53,680 nucleotides of DNA from Planctomycetota bacterium. Lineage in GTDB: Bacteria; Planctomycetota; Phycisphaerae; Sedimentisphaerales; Anaerobacaceae. Within the stretch, counting starts at the first letter, position 1, and the number at the start of each line of letters is the position of its first letter. This document shows positions 26,093-34,962 of the stretch, piece after piece. A program made the position numbers and the translations under genes. Under the pieces are notes generated by a model, which searched no databases, was not told the origin of the DNA, and saw only the letters and a list, made by a program, of their open reading frames with translations. Location: NCBI GenBank assembly GCA_019456255.1, contig VRUG01000008.1:60743-114422 (forward strand), written 5' to 3'.

Positions 26093-28297
26093 TTACTTGC
26101 GTTTCTTGCCTCGCGTTTTCCCTTTTCTTCCCCGCCGCACCTTCTTTCGCTTGGTCTTACTCGCATCAAACAATGGTTCCGCCGGAGCGACATTCAGCTG
26201 ACGCGCTGCCACATTAACAGAAATTATACGAACCGTCATCTCCTCACCAAGCCTAAGCGTATAACCGCTCCTGACCCCCGTCACGCAATGAGCTTTTTGA
26301 TTAAACTCCCACTTATCCGCCCCCAAATCCTCTGTCTGTATCAATCCCTCAATTCCAAACTTCTTACATTGAACAAAAACTCCAAAACCCGCCAGCCCGC
26401 TAACCACACAATCAAGCTTACTGCCGATTTTCTTACTAAGCATACCCAATATCAAAACCTCTTTCAATTCGCGCTCGGCGCTCTCAGCACGGTTCTCGGT
26501 AAAAGTAATATGACTGCCGATCTCTTTCAGCTCACCCTCACTCAAAACCTCTTTCCCCGCTGCCGCCTTAATTCGACCATCAAGGTGACATTGCAAAACC
26601 CGATGAACAAGCAAATCTGCGTACCGCCGTATCGGACTGGTAAAGTGACAATAATGCGTCGACGCGAGCGCCCAATGACCAATATGTACCGGCGAGTATT
26701 CCGCCTTCTCAAAACTCCGAAGCACTCCCATATTCACCGACAATTCCTTATCAGTTCCCCTCACCGCACCAAGCAGCGACTGTATCGACGCTCTATCCGG
26801 CTCACGAGGCAATCGATAACCGAACCCCCGTATCAACTTAGACAAACTCTTCATACTAAGACCATCGGGCTCCGGATGTATCCGCCGCATCAACGCCACA
26901 TTCAATCCGTCTATCAATCGAGCAACCGCCTCATTCGCCTCAACCATAAACATCTCAATTATCGTATGGGGATAACTCGTATCCGCCGGCTCTGCGTCAA
27001 CCACCTGGCCAGCCTTATCAAACACAAGCTCAGTCTCAGGCAAATCAAGATGTAGCATCTCATTCTTTTGCCGCCTCGTCTCGATCACCTTACTAAGCGA
27101 CTCCATCGCACCTAACAGTTCAACCACTTCAGGCCGCACATCCTTTATCTTCCCACGCAATATTTTCTCCGCCTCGACATAAGTCAACCGCTGCGTCGAT
27201 TCAATCAATGAATTTGCGAATCTGCTCGACAAAACATTACCATCTTTGTCATAAGTGATATAAGCGCTCTTGCAAAACCGCCTCTGTCCAGGCTGCAAAC
27301 TGCATATCCCGTTACTCAATATCTCAGGCAGCATTGGTATCGTCTTTTGCGGCAGGTAAATACTATTACCTCGCTCCTTCGCCTCAACATCAAGTGCCGA
27401 ACCAACCGGTATAAAACTGCTGACATCCGCGATATGAATCCCAAGCTCAACATTACCGCCCCCAACTTTCTCAATACTTATCGCGTCATCAAAATCCTTC
27501 GCCGTCTCAGGGTCTATCGTAATAATAACCTTACCGGTAATATCTTCTCTGCCCGCATCGCCTTTTGCCTCAAACCCTGCGTTCGCCGCCCGTGCTTCAT
27601 CCACGCACCCTTTGCCAAATTCCTCAGGCAAACGATACTGACGAATTATCGACTTTATTTCACTCTCATATTTCCCCGCCTTACCGAGAACCTCAACGAT
27701 AACACCACGCGCCAAAAAATTCCCCTCCGGATAACTAAGTATCTCGACAACAACCTTATCTTTTTCCTTAGCCTCCTTCGCCCCCACATCATCAACACTT
27801 ATAGGCTCGGCAAATCTGCCCCCGTCACAATTTACAATCCAACCGCTCGCGCCTTTCAACAGCGTGCCGACAAACTTACTCTCCCCGCGCTCCAATATCT
27901 CAACCACTTTCCCCGAGTAACGCATCCCCAGCCCGCGATGACCTCTCTTAACCACCCGCGCCTCGACCGTGTCACCGTTCATCGCTCCGCCCGTATCTCG
28001 CGCAGCAACAAATAAGTCACCATGTGACGTCGCGTCGAGAGGAGTTATAAAACCAAACCCTCTCTTATTCGCGCGAAATGTCCCCGTCACTCTACTCGAC
28101 ATCTCAGGAAGACTAACCAAACTACGACTACCCGTCACTACGCGCCCCGATTGACGAAGCTGCTCGTAAGCCTTCTTAAACTCCTCGTAATCCTCATCAC
28201 TAACACCCAATAGCCTGGCCAACTGACCAACCTTCACAGGACGATAATCGCCGTGACGAAGTAAACGAATTATATTCTTCTTGAATAATTCAAACAT
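26093..28297 (-). CDS. rnr: Ribonuclease R
   Basis: A processive 3'-to-5' exoribonuclease of the RNB family that degrades structured RNA. Domains in order: an N-terminal helix-turn-helix-like part (VKVGQLARLLGVSDEDY), cold-shock RNA-binding domains (TGTFRANKRGFGFITP), the RNB catalytic core with metal-binding TIDPETAKDFDDA, the HCHFTSPIRRYADLLVHR signature in two overlapping pieces, a C-terminal S1 domain (GLAGFGVFVQCKKFGIEGLI), and a lysine/arginine-rich tail. 734 residues is a typical length. The ATG at 28297 is chosen over a TTG one codon earlier because AGGGGG is well placed for it. Two micro-ORFs lie immediately upstream. Confidence 0.95.
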   Translation of the reverse strand: MFELFKKNIIRLLRHGDYRPVKVGQLARLLGVSDEDYEEFKKAYEQLRQSGRVVTGSRSLVSLPEMSSRVTGTFRANKRGFGFITPLDATSHGDLFVAARDTGGAMNGDTVEARVVKRGHRGLGMRYSGKVVEILERGESKFVGTLLKGASGWIVNCDGGRFAEPISVDDVGAKEAKEKDKVVVEILSYPEGNFLARGVIVEVLGKAGKYESEIKSIIRQYRLPEEFGKGCVDEARAANAGFEAKGDAGREDITGKVIITIDPETAKDFDDAISIEKVGGGNVELGIHIADVSSFIPVGSALDVEAKERGNSIYLPQKTIPMLPEILSNGICSLQPGQRRFCKSAYITYDKDGNVLSSRFANSLIESTQRLTYVEAEKILRGKIKDVRPEVVELLGAMESLSKVIETRRQKNEMLHLDLPETELVFDKAGQVVDAEPADTSYPHTIIEMFMVEANEAVARLIDGLNVALMRRIHPEPDGLSMKSLSKLIRGFGYRLPREPDRASIQSLLGAVRGTDKELSVNMGVLRSFEKAEYSPVHIGHWALASTHYCHFTSPIRRYADLLVHRVLQCHLDGRIKAAAGKEVLSEGELKEIGSHITFTENRAESAERELKEVLILGMLSKKIGSKLDCVVSGLAGFGVFVQCKKFGIEGLIQTEDLGADKWEFNQKAHCVTGVRSGYTLRLGEEMTVRIISVNVAARQLNVAPAEPLFDASKTKRKKVRRGRKGKTRGKKRK

Positions 28298-28306
28298 CAA
28301 ACCCCC

Positions 28307-28438
28307 TTAATTCTGCTGACAACCAAAAGTTTTCACTAAAACTTTTGGTTGGCGTGTCGAATCCTGGTTAGAAAAATGTGGAGCATCTTTCTGCGACAGA
28401 TTTTTCAACTGCTTAGGCTTCGACCTCTTTTCGCTCAT
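28307..28438 (-). CDS. 43-codon micro-ORF ending in a MiaB-like N-terminal motif (copy 1)
   Basis: The frame reads MSEKRSKPKQLKNLSQKDAP, a middle part, and finally PKVLVKTFGCQQN. The last part closely resembles the start of MiaB-type methylthiotransferases (typically KxYIKTFGCQMN), after which the frame stops where that enzyme would continue. The stop lies just before the rnr ribosome-binding site. It may be a duplicated, truncated 5' end of miaB or an upstream ORF; expression is unproven. Confidence 0.35.
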   Translation of the reverse strand: MSEKRSKPKQLKNLSQKDAPHFSNQDSTRQPKVLVKTFGCQQN

Positions 28439-28586
28439 ATTATTTTCCATTTGTTACTAAATGCTCTTTTCTCTGACATCCGAAAGTTTTCACTAAAACT
28501 TTTGGATGGCGTGTCGAATCCTGGTTAGAAAAATGTGGAGTATCTTTCTGCGACAGATTTTTCAACTGCTTAGGCTTCGACCTCTT
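28326..28586. repeat. 105-bp direct repeat, two copies, each starting with a hairpin
   Basis: Two nearly identical copies, about 28326-28430 and 28482-28586, are offset by 156-157 bases. At the left edge of each is a palindromic core; in copy 1 it is CCAAAAGTTTT-CACT-AAAACTTTTGG, a perfect 11-bp stem. Both copies encode the same micro-ORF on the minus strand, which gives the gap between rpsT and rnr its content. Confidence 0.9.
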
Positions 28587-28589
28587 CAT
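28440..28589 (-). CDS. 49-codon micro-ORF ending in a MiaB-like N-terminal motif (copy 2)
   Basis: This is a second copy of the micro-ORF, starting MKRSKPKQLKNLSQKD and reaching HPKVLVKTFGCQ, then diverging into RKEHLVTNGK before its stop. Its stop and the start of copy 1 are a base apart, so the two are arranged as if translated in series. Substitutions between copies are few. Confidence 0.3.
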   Translation of the reverse strand: MKRSKPKQLKNLSQKDTPHFSNQDSTRHPKVLVKTFGCQRKEHLVTNGK

Positions 28590-28662
28590 AAAAAAATAAA
28601 CAATAATGGACGCATATGTTTTCAAATACCATGCGCCCATCTGTTATTAGATCTAATTATCA

Positions 28663-28938
28663 CTAACTCTTTTTTGCCCCAAGAGCGTTAAGCTGCTTAG
28701 CCAAACGTGACTTCTTACGTGCCGCCGTACGCTTATGCATCGTACTCGTCGAAGCAGTCTTATCAAGCTTCGCTACTACATCGCGATAGGCCTCACCTGC
28801 CGCCGCCGCGTCACCATTAGCCAACGCATCCTCAAAATGTTTTATCTCGGTCTTAACTTCGCTCTTCCGTGCACGATTAGTTGTTCGCTTAATAGCGTCC
28901 TGCCTCACTCTTTTCTTCGCTGATAACGAATGTGCCAC
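28663..28938 (-). CDS. rpsT: 30S ribosomal protein S20
   Basis: The 91-residue basic, helical protein shows S20 features: MAHSLSAKKRVRQDAIKRTT, NRARKSEVKT, and MHKRTAARKKSRLAKQLN near the end. It binds 16S rRNA in the small subunit. It starts 38 bases after the TPR gene, so is probably transcribed from that gene's promoter. Confidence 0.95.
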   Translation of the reverse strand: MAHSLSAKKRVRQDAIKRTTNRARKSEVKTEIKHFEDALANGDAAAAGEAYRDVVAKLDKTASTSTMHKRTAARKKSRLAKQLNALGAKKS

Positions 28939-28976
28939 TGTAATCTCCTATCTTTTAAAATTCTCTTAATATCCGG

Positions 28977-30371
28977 TCAACCGTGGTTCCTCAATTTATC
29001 TATCCGCTTATGAACATCCTTATAACTAAAATCAAGCTGAGCTATCTTACGGTAAAGCTCCAAAGCCTTGCCCTGCTCGCCGTCCTGCTCATAAGCACGA
29101 GACAGATTATAGCGTAATTCCTTAACAATTGCACTATCTTTTATTTCACTAGCCTCAATTGCCCGCTGATATATCTCTATCGAGTCAGAATACCAACCCT
29201 TCATAAAAAAGCACAAACCTATCTTACTCATCGCCGATATACGGCGTTTAGGGTCCTTCTGAGCGTCCTGCAGCAGCGGAATCGCCTCATCGTACTTCTG
29301 ATTCCGTATCATGCAAATACCGTATTCATACTTAAATTTCTGGTCTGTAGGATAATTCTCAACACAAAGCCCAAAATGCGACGTTTCCGCCTTATTGAGC
29401 TCTAAACCAAGGTTTACAAGCCGCTTTTTGACCCGTTTGTCCTGAGGGTCCTTCTCAATTGCCGATTTCGCAAGCCGTATCCAGCGCTTGATCTGCTTAT
29501 TGCGTATCTCACCGCCACGCTGCTGATAGCTAAAATCACTCGTACGCTCATAAGCGTCCTCAAGAAGCTCTATTGCCTCATTTTCCGCCGAATCGTTACT
29601 CAATTCTGAAAGAACCTTAGCGAGACGGAAAATATTTTTAGGAAGCTCCGGCTCCTTAGCCAACCCGCGCCTCGCATCCTCAACCGCAGTTACACGATAA
29701 TCCATCGTCTTGACAATACCTGCCTGAGCGTGCATCTTCTCCTGCTCCTCACGATTCTTAATAGAACCACGAAAATCGCCGTTCTGGTCATATTTACCCT
29801 TAGAAACCGCAAGTTCAGCACTGAGATTCTTAAACTCAATCGCCAGTTCCACGTCGTCAGGCCGGAGACGAGCTGCTCGCTCACAAGCCAACATCGCACG
29901 GTCATACAACCCAATCGTCTGATAGCTGTCACGCAAAAGAAGATAAGTCTTAAGAGATGGCTTCGCCTCACCGTTATTGGCCTGAAATATCAAATCTGCT
30001 ATCCAGCGGGCCGTCTTATGAAAATTACCAGCTATCGTCGCTTTAAGAAATTCCTCAGCATATGGCAAATGGTCTGGGTCCTTAGCAAGAAGATGTTCAG
30101 CCATCAGCATCCGCTCAATCGGCTCACGCTTACCGTGCAGTATACGCATTCGCTCAACTACTGATGGCTTCTTACCACCCTTAACCTGACGAACAAGCGA
30201 AAGCTTACGCAACTCCTGATGACCATCCTCAAGAGCGTCAGGCGCACACCGAAGACCTTCAAGAAACATCTCGATTCCGTAATCGAAGTTATTATTACTC
30301 GCTACCTTCTTACCCTTTGCGAAAAACGCACGAGCTTTCTCCAGATTCATATTTGACTTACCATCAGCCAT
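28977..30371 (-). CDS. TPR-repeat protein
   Basis: The 464-residue soluble protein has no signal peptide and is built mostly of TPR-like helices (LEKARAFFAKGKKVASNNNF, LLLRDSYQTIGLYDRAMLA, YEYGICMIRNQKYDEAIPLL, LSRAYEQDGEQGKALELYRK). A central charged segment (GSIKNREEQEKMHAQ) interrupts the repeats. It likely acts as a cytoplasmic scaffold. Placement just upstream of rpsT and rnr hints at a link to translation or RNA metabolism, but no function can be read from the sequence. Confidence 0.85.
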   Translation of the reverse strand: MADGKSNMNLEKARAFFAKGKKVASNNNFDYGIEMFLEGLRCAPDALEDGHQELRKLSLVRQVKGGKKPSVVERMRILHGKREPIERMLMAEHLLAKDPDHLPYAEEFLKATIAGNFHKTARWIADLIFQANNGEAKPSLKTYLLLRDSYQTIGLYDRAMLACERAARLRPDDVELAIEFKNLSAELAVSKGKYDQNGDFRGSIKNREEQEKMHAQAGIVKTMDYRVTAVEDARRGLAKEPELPKNIFRLAKVLSELSNDSAENEAIELLEDAYERTSDFSYQQRGGEIRNKQIKRWIRLAKSAIEKDPQDKRVKKRLVNLGLELNKAETSHFGLCVENYPTDQKFKYEYGICMIRNQKYDEAIPLLQDAQKDPKRRISAMSKIGLCFFMKGWYSDSIEIYQRAIEASEIKDSAIVKELRYNLSRAYEQDGEQGKALELYRKIAQLDFSYKDVHKRIDKLRNHG

Positions 30372-30417
30372 AACTTCAATAAACTCCCAAGCTTAAGAGA
30401 TTCTCTCCAAACGCAAT

Positions 30418-30445
30418 ATCATAAGCTTTTGACAAAATTTGTCAA
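30418..30445 (-). promoter_or_regulatory. Promoter of the TPR-rpsT unit with an overlapping inverted repeat
   Basis: On the minus strand TTGACA, a 16-base spacer and TATGAT. The -35 lies in a perfect odd inverted repeat (forward 30429-30445, TTGACAAA-A-TTTGTCAA), placed like an operator. Confidence 0.65.
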
Positions 30446-30456
30446 TAAATAAATAC

Positions 30457-30485
30457 TTGTACAACTATCGCCAAACTGATATAAA
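30457..30485 (+). promoter_or_regulatory. Sigma70-type promoter of glyA
   Basis: TTGTAC, a 17-base spacer and TATAAA. Transcription from here would give glyA a leader of about 200 bases. Confidence 0.55.
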
Positions 30486-30544
30486 ATAACCCGCAAGGGT
30501 AGTTCTAATAATTGCTTTTGAGCGACAACTAGAAAATTTTTGTG

Positions 30545-30632
30545 TTCTGGCAAGGAAGCCAAATCAGCCTTAGCCGACGCTAAGGAGACTTTTTCCTGAT
30601 GCAGTCCAGAATCAAAAAGATTCACTTGTTCG
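30545..30632 (+). ncRNA. Candidate structured leader RNA of glyA
   Basis: Within the glyA leader three helices nest: TTCTGG (30545) with CCAGAA (30606), ATCAG (30563) with CTGAT (30596), and CCTTAGC (30568) with GCTAAGG (30579), the last two stacked. An internal run of T follows the inner hairpin. An alternative pairing GAATC/GATTC (30609-30623) would compete with the outer helix. Upstream, TAGTT can pair with AACTA. This is the kind of layout seen in cis-regulatory leaders, but I match it to no known riboswitch class and pairings are by eye only. Confidence 0.35.
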
Positions 30633-30690
30633 CCAAAATGAATTTTTAGAGGTTCCAGTTAATTATAACCTTTATTTTGAGGGAAGTGAT

Positions 30691-31962
30691 ATGAAAAATG
30701 CACTTGCACTTTACGACCCGCAAATTTACGAACTGATAAAGCAGGAAGCTACACGCCAAAGCGGCTCTATACGCCTCATTGCCTCGGAAAACTACGTCTC
30801 AAAGGCCGTCATGCTCGCTACAGGAAGCTGCCTGACGAACAAATATTCAGAAGGATACCCCGAAAAAAGATACTATCAGGGCCAGCAGGTCACCGACCTC
30901 ATCGAAAAACTCGCCCAGAAAAGAGCAAAAAAACTCTTCGGAGCCGACCACGCAAACGTTCAGCCGTATTCTGGCTCAGTAGCTAATCTCGCCGCATATC
31001 TCGCCCTCGCCGAACCCGGCGACACCATCATGGGACTCTCACTGACTCACGGCGGACACCTCACTCACGGATGGAAAGTCAGCATCTCAGGAAAAATCTT
31101 CAACTCCGTACAATATCCCGTCAGCGAAAAAACGGGACGATTCGATTACGACCAGATTGCAGACCTCGCACAAAAACATAAACCAAAGATCATCATCTCA
31201 GGTGCAACCGCATACCCAAGAGAAATTAACTTCAAAAAATTCGGACAAATCGCGAAAGACGTCGGCGCATACCACGTAAGTGACATCGCACACATCGCAG
31301 GACTCGTCGTCGCCGGAATCCATCAAAGCCCCGTCCCATACGCAGACATCGTCTCGACAACAACACACAAAACCCTTCGCGGACCAAGAGGCGGAATGCT
31401 CCTCTGCAAAGAACAGCATGCAAAAAGTGTAGACAAATCTGTATTCCCCGGACTCCAGGGCGGACCGCACATGCAGACCATGACAGCAATCGCAGTCGCA
31501 ATGGCAGAAGCAGACACACCCGAATTTATCACCTATGCAAAACAAATCGTTAAAAACGCCGCAGCTCTCGCCGAAAAACTCATGGAACTCGGCTTCAATC
31601 TAATGACAGGCGGAACTGACAACCATCTGATACTAATCGACCTTAGAAACAAAAACATCTCCGGAAAAAAACTCGCAATCGCACTCGACAGGGCGAAAAT
31701 TGTCACTAACTATAACAACATACCATTCGACCCCGCACCGCCGGCCAATCCAAGCGGAATAAGAATAGGAACACCCGCAATGACAACACGAGGTATGAAA
31801 GAACCACAGGCCAAGCTAATCGCCGAAATGATTAACGAAGTCGCCGAAAATATCGACAACGATGAGGTGATTCAGGGCGTCGCGAAAGAAGTACTCATGC
31901 TATGCTCCGAGTTCCCCGTACCTGAGCACTTCATCATATCTAACGGCCATAAACAAAAATAA
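30691..31962 (+). CDS. glyA: Serine hydroxymethyltransferase
   Basis: A PLP enzyme that converts serine and tetrahydrofolate to glycine and methylene-tetrahydrofolate. Family landmarks: LIASENYVSKAVMLATGS, NKYSEGYPEKRYYQG, SGSVANLAAYLAL, HGGHLTHG, VSDIAHIAGLV (D198), and the PLP lysine in STTTHKTLRGPRGG (K227). The 423-residue length is usual. GAGGGAAG is well placed before the ATG. It is preceded by a long leader with folding potential and followed after 25 bases by an oxidoreductase gene. Confidence 0.97.
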   Translation: MKNALALYDPQIYELIKQEATRQSGSIRLIASENYVSKAVMLATGSCLTNKYSEGYPEKRYYQGQQVTDLIEKLAQKRAKKLFGADHANVQPYSGSVANLAAYLALAEPGDTIMGLSLTHGGHLTHGWKVSISGKIFNSVQYPVSEKTGRFDYDQIADLAQKHKPKIIISGATAYPREINFKKFGQIAKDVGAYHVSDIAHIAGLVVAGIHQSPVPYADIVSTTTHKTLRGPRGGMLLCKEQHAKSVDKSVFPGLQGGPHMQTMTAIAVAMAEADTPEFITYAKQIVKNAAALAEKLMELGFNLMTGGTDNHLILIDLRNKNISGKKLAIALDRAKIVTNYNNIPFDPAPPANPSGIRIGTPAMTTRGMKEPQAKLIAEMINEVAENIDNDEVIQGVAKEVLMLCSEFPVPEHFIISNGHKQK

Positions 31963-31987
31963 AATAAAAATATATATAGATTGCCTC

Positions 31988-33043
31988 ATGGATGATAACA
32001 AACTAACTGCCGCCGTGCTTGGACTGGGTGACAAGGCCCAGTCACTACTCGAAACGATTTCTAAAAACCCCCATTACCAACTTACCGCCGTCGCTGACAA
32101 CGATACCGACCTTGCGAAAAAAATCGCAAAGCAATACGACTGCGCCAGCTTCGACGATTACCGCCAACTAATAATACAAAATCAGCTCGACTGCCTCATC
32201 GTCGCAGCACCCATCCACACCTGCGATGAATACCTGCGAATGGCAATGAAAAAGAAATTCAACATACTAAAGCTCCCGCCGCCTGCGATAAACTTTGAAC
32301 AAACACTCGAACTGACCAGGCTCGCCGCCGATCAGCAAATAAAATTCGCCATCGCAAACCCAGCAAGATTCACCCAGAGCTTCATCGATTTCAAACAAAA
32401 CCTCCATCAGCTAAACATCGAGGATATCTTCCTCATAACCGCAACCTGCGCCGTTCCACCAAGACCGGATTTGTCGTGGCTCACCGACCCGAAACTCGCT
32501 GGCGGGGGGGTACTCCTGAACGACTGCTACGAACTCTTCGACCAGATAATCTCAAATTTCCCGCTTCCCCAGCAGATTTATTCACTAAACACAAACACCG
32601 CTGCCGACCGCCAGCAACGCCTCTACCTCACAGAAGACACCGCCACAGTAACAATGAAATTCTCCGACACCCTGCATGCAAACCTCATCGCCTCCAGGCA
32701 TATTGGTCCGCAATCGCAAACCATTACCGTCTATTCAAAAGAAAAAATACTAACCGCCACTCCAGATAAATTCACCATCGACGACCAAACCGATAATACC
32801 ACCGAAACATTTGAATACGAAAACACTCAATCCGATTCCGCCGAAAAAATGCTTACCTCTTTTGCTATGAGTATCTTGTCACCTGATGACAACCCCCTCG
32901 AATGTTCCGCCTCCCAGAACCTGAAAAATATGGCCGTCATAGAATCCGCTTATCTCTCCGCACGTACAGGCTTCCCCGAACAACCACAAAAAATCCTCGA
33001 CATCGAACAAAACGAACCAACCGAAATTTGGCCTCTAAAATAA
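31988..33043 (+). CDS. Gfo/Idh/MocA family oxidoreductase
   Basis: The 351-residue protein has an N-terminal nucleotide-binding fold (LGLGDKAQSLL, YQLTAVADND) and the substrate-side lysine in ILKLPPPA (K95), where the family usually has EKP, so the Glu is replaced but the Lys is kept. A C-terminal mixed sheet domain follows (GGGVLLNDCYELFDQII). Members oxidise or reduce sugars and related compounds with NAD(P). No specific substrate is predictable. It follows glyA closely and is likely in the same transcript. Confidence 0.82.
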   Translation: MDDNKLTAAVLGLGDKAQSLLETISKNPHYQLTAVADNDTDLAKKIAKQYDCASFDDYRQLIIQNQLDCLIVAAPIHTCDEYLRMAMKKKFNILKLPPPAINFEQTLELTRLAADQQIKFAIANPARFTQSFIDFKQNLHQLNIEDIFLITATCAVPPRPDLSWLTDPKLAGGGVLLNDCYELFDQIISNFPLPQQIYSLNTNTAADRQQRLYLTEDTATVTMKFSDTLHANLIASRHIGPQSQTITVYSKEKILTATPDKFTIDDQTDNTTETFEYENTQSDSAEKMLTSFAMSILSPDDNPLECSASQNLKNMAVIESAYLSARTGFPEQPQKILDIEQNEPTEIWPLK

Positions 33044-33123
33044 AAAAACAACTCTTTACACCAAATACAAACAAAGATATATTATTGATAACATAAATCG
33101 TGTAAAAGGGCGAAAGGATGACA

Positions 33124-33888
33124 ATGAAGATTAGAAGCATTTTTGTGATGACACTAATCGTTATGTTTGTTTCAAATGTTTTTGGTAAAAATTACATAAA
33201 TGAACAATATGGAGTATCTTTTATATTACCTGATGATTGGAAAGTGATTGAATACGAAGACCTTTCCCCGGAGAAACAGCAAAGATTGGAAAAGAATTAC
33301 AAGCAATCCCAAACCTTGGCTATCTGTGGCATTAAACGACCTGATAGGTGGAATAGAACGACTGTAATAATTCAGTATCAGGATTTTAAGGAGATGGGAT
33401 TTCGTGACGCAACAAGAGAGTTGAAGTCAGAGCATGGTAAAAAAATGATGATCTCTTTGGCAAAACTTCTCGCACTTGATACGGTTGGCGGAAGGCTGGA
33501 ATCTTATCGTATAGTCAAAAGTGATAGCGATTTTGACAATGATAGGAGTATGGCATTTGGAAAGGTTTATTACTATAACCCTGACAAATCAGATTTTGTT
33601 GCAATGGTATCTAAAATCTTACTTGAAGATGGCATGGTTACTTTACAGAGTTTTTCTTTTGGAACAGAAGTCGAGAATTTTGAAGGGACTATTGGCGAAA
33701 TCATAGATTCCTTTGAGTTCGATGATGATGGCGAGCCGAAAGGTATATTTGATGCAGCTCCACAGGAAGCAAAAGAGTTGGGTGATATGTCTAACCCGGC
33801 AACTCTAAAGCAGGTCACAAAGTGGATTGGCTGGATTCTTACCATCTTAATCGTGGGAGGTATTGCAAAGAAAATCTTCTTCGATTAA
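33124..33888 (+). CDS. Secreted or membrane-anchored protein of unknown function
   Basis: The ATG at 33124 is chosen because GAAAGGA lies 6 bases before it; an ATG two codons earlier has no room. The 254-residue product has a signal peptide (IFVMTLIVMFVSNVFG), a soluble part starting YGVSFILPDDWKVIEYE, like PsbP-type small domains, and a C-terminal membrane helix (WIGWILTILIVGGIA). It would be anchored at both ends unless the signal is cleaved. Its coding strand is poor in C and rich in G and T, the opposite of neighbouring + strand genes. Confidence 0.72.
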   Translation: MKIRSIFVMTLIVMFVSNVFGKNYINEQYGVSFILPDDWKVIEYEDLSPEKQQRLEKNYKQSQTLAICGIKRPDRWNRTTVIIQYQDFKEMGFRDATRELKSEHGKKMMISLAKLLALDTVGGRLESYRIVKSDSDFDNDRSMAFGKVYYYNPDKSDFVAMVSKILLEDGMVTLQSFSFGTEVENFEGTIGEIIDSFEFDDDGEPKGIFDAAPQEAKELGDMSNPATLKQVTKWIGWILTILIVGGIAKKIFFD

Positions 33889-33910
33889 TCTTTAACTTTT
33901 AATCTCCGTA

Positions 33911-33942
33911 AGGAGTCCTTAGGACTGACTCCTGACTTTTTT
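33911..33942 (+). terminator. Probable intrinsic terminator
   Basis: AGGAGTC and GACTCCT form a stem around a 9-base loop, followed after a few bases by six T. The motif may also belong to a dispersed repeat, as the CTCTGTG-rich stretch to its right does. Confidence 0.5.
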
Positions 33943-34063
33943 CTCTGTGTTCTCTGTGCTCTCTGTGGCTATACAATTCTTTTGTTTTGAAAATCCCTGT
34001 CCTCCATAGCCTTGGCAACGGAGGATTGAAGTTGTGATTTAGTGCTTGTTTAGTTTTTAGCTA

Positions 34064-34927
34064 TTAGTGTTTATGATTTTTCTTTTTATTTTCATCTTCA
34101 TCTTCATCCTTGACATCTTTCAGCCGCTCAAGAACTATCCTCTCATAATCCTCTTTCCGAACCTTCATCTCCGCAACATTGTAACCCCCAGCCTCTATCT
34201 CCTCAAGCAGCCGCCCGTAACGATTCATCGGCGACGGGTGACTCGACAAAAATTCCGCAGGCCCATCATCATTGCGCTCCGCCTCAAGGATCTGCATCGT
34301 CTCAACCATCCCATAAGGATTATAACCCGCACGCATCGCGTAACGCAAACCTATCACGTCAGCCTCCATCTCATCTTCCCTGCTGTACTTCAACATCACA
34401 AGCTGACTTGCTATCGATGCCGCACGAACCATCTCACCGGAGGCGTTACGCATCGCCGCCGAAAAAAGTATATTAAAACCCATCTGCTCACTCATGCGAT
34501 TCGTCGAATGTCTAAGCGTCACATGCGACGCCTCATGAGCCAATATCCCCGCCAACTGTGCTTCGGTCTCTAACTTCCGCAGCATCCCAGTCGTAATATA
34601 AATATATCCGCCCGGCAGCGCAAACGCGTTCATCATCTTATCCCGCAGCACTCTAAAGTGCCACGGTATGTGAGCCCCGTGACTAACCTGAGCAACATTC
34701 TGACCAACATAATCGACATAGCTTTGAATATGCTCATCCTCGAACACGCCCCCGAATTCCTTTTCCAACTCCGGCGCCCAAGCCTCACCGAGACGAACAT
34801 CATCATCCATATCGTTGCCGTAAATATTAAATTCACTCTCACCCGTAACCGCGTTCGTTACGCATCCGCCGCTAAAAACACAAAAAACCGACCCTAAAAT
34901 CAGTATCAGCAATAACTTCTTAATCAT
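34064..34927 (-). CDS. M48 family zinc metallopeptidase, lipoprotein
   Basis: The 287-residue protein has a lipoprotein signal (CVFSGGC, C22) and the M48 zinc motif HEASH (H131-E132-H135, LAHEASHVTLRH), with the third ligand in EDEMEAD about 50 residues on. ITTGMLRKLETEAQLAG before it is typical of BepA/LoiP-type periplasmic proteases, which help quality control of outer-membrane proteins. The C-terminus is a charged tail (DEDEDENKKKNH). It is transcribed away from the rnf operon. Confidence 0.92.
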   Translation of the reverse strand: MIKKLLLILILGSVFCVFSGGCVTNAVTGESEFNIYGNDMDDDVRLGEAWAPELEKEFGGVFEDEHIQSYVDYVGQNVAQVSHGAHIPWHFRVLRDKMMNAFALPGGYIYITTGMLRKLETEAQLAGILAHEASHVTLRHSTNRMSEQMGFNILFSAAMRNASGEMVRAASIASQLVMLKYSREDEMEADVIGLRYAMRAGYNPYGMVETMQILEAERNDDGPAEFLSSHPSPMNRYGRLLEEIEAGGYNVAEMKVRKEDYERIVLERLKDVKDEDEDENKKKNHKH

Positions 34928-34962
34928 CGTCTTACTCCGACCCTATTTAACAAACTTTATAT

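Noticed and set aside
30419..30625. 68-codon minus-strand frame opposite the glyA leader
   Set aside because: No ribosome-binding site. Its sequence is explained by the promoters and foldable leader on the + strand.
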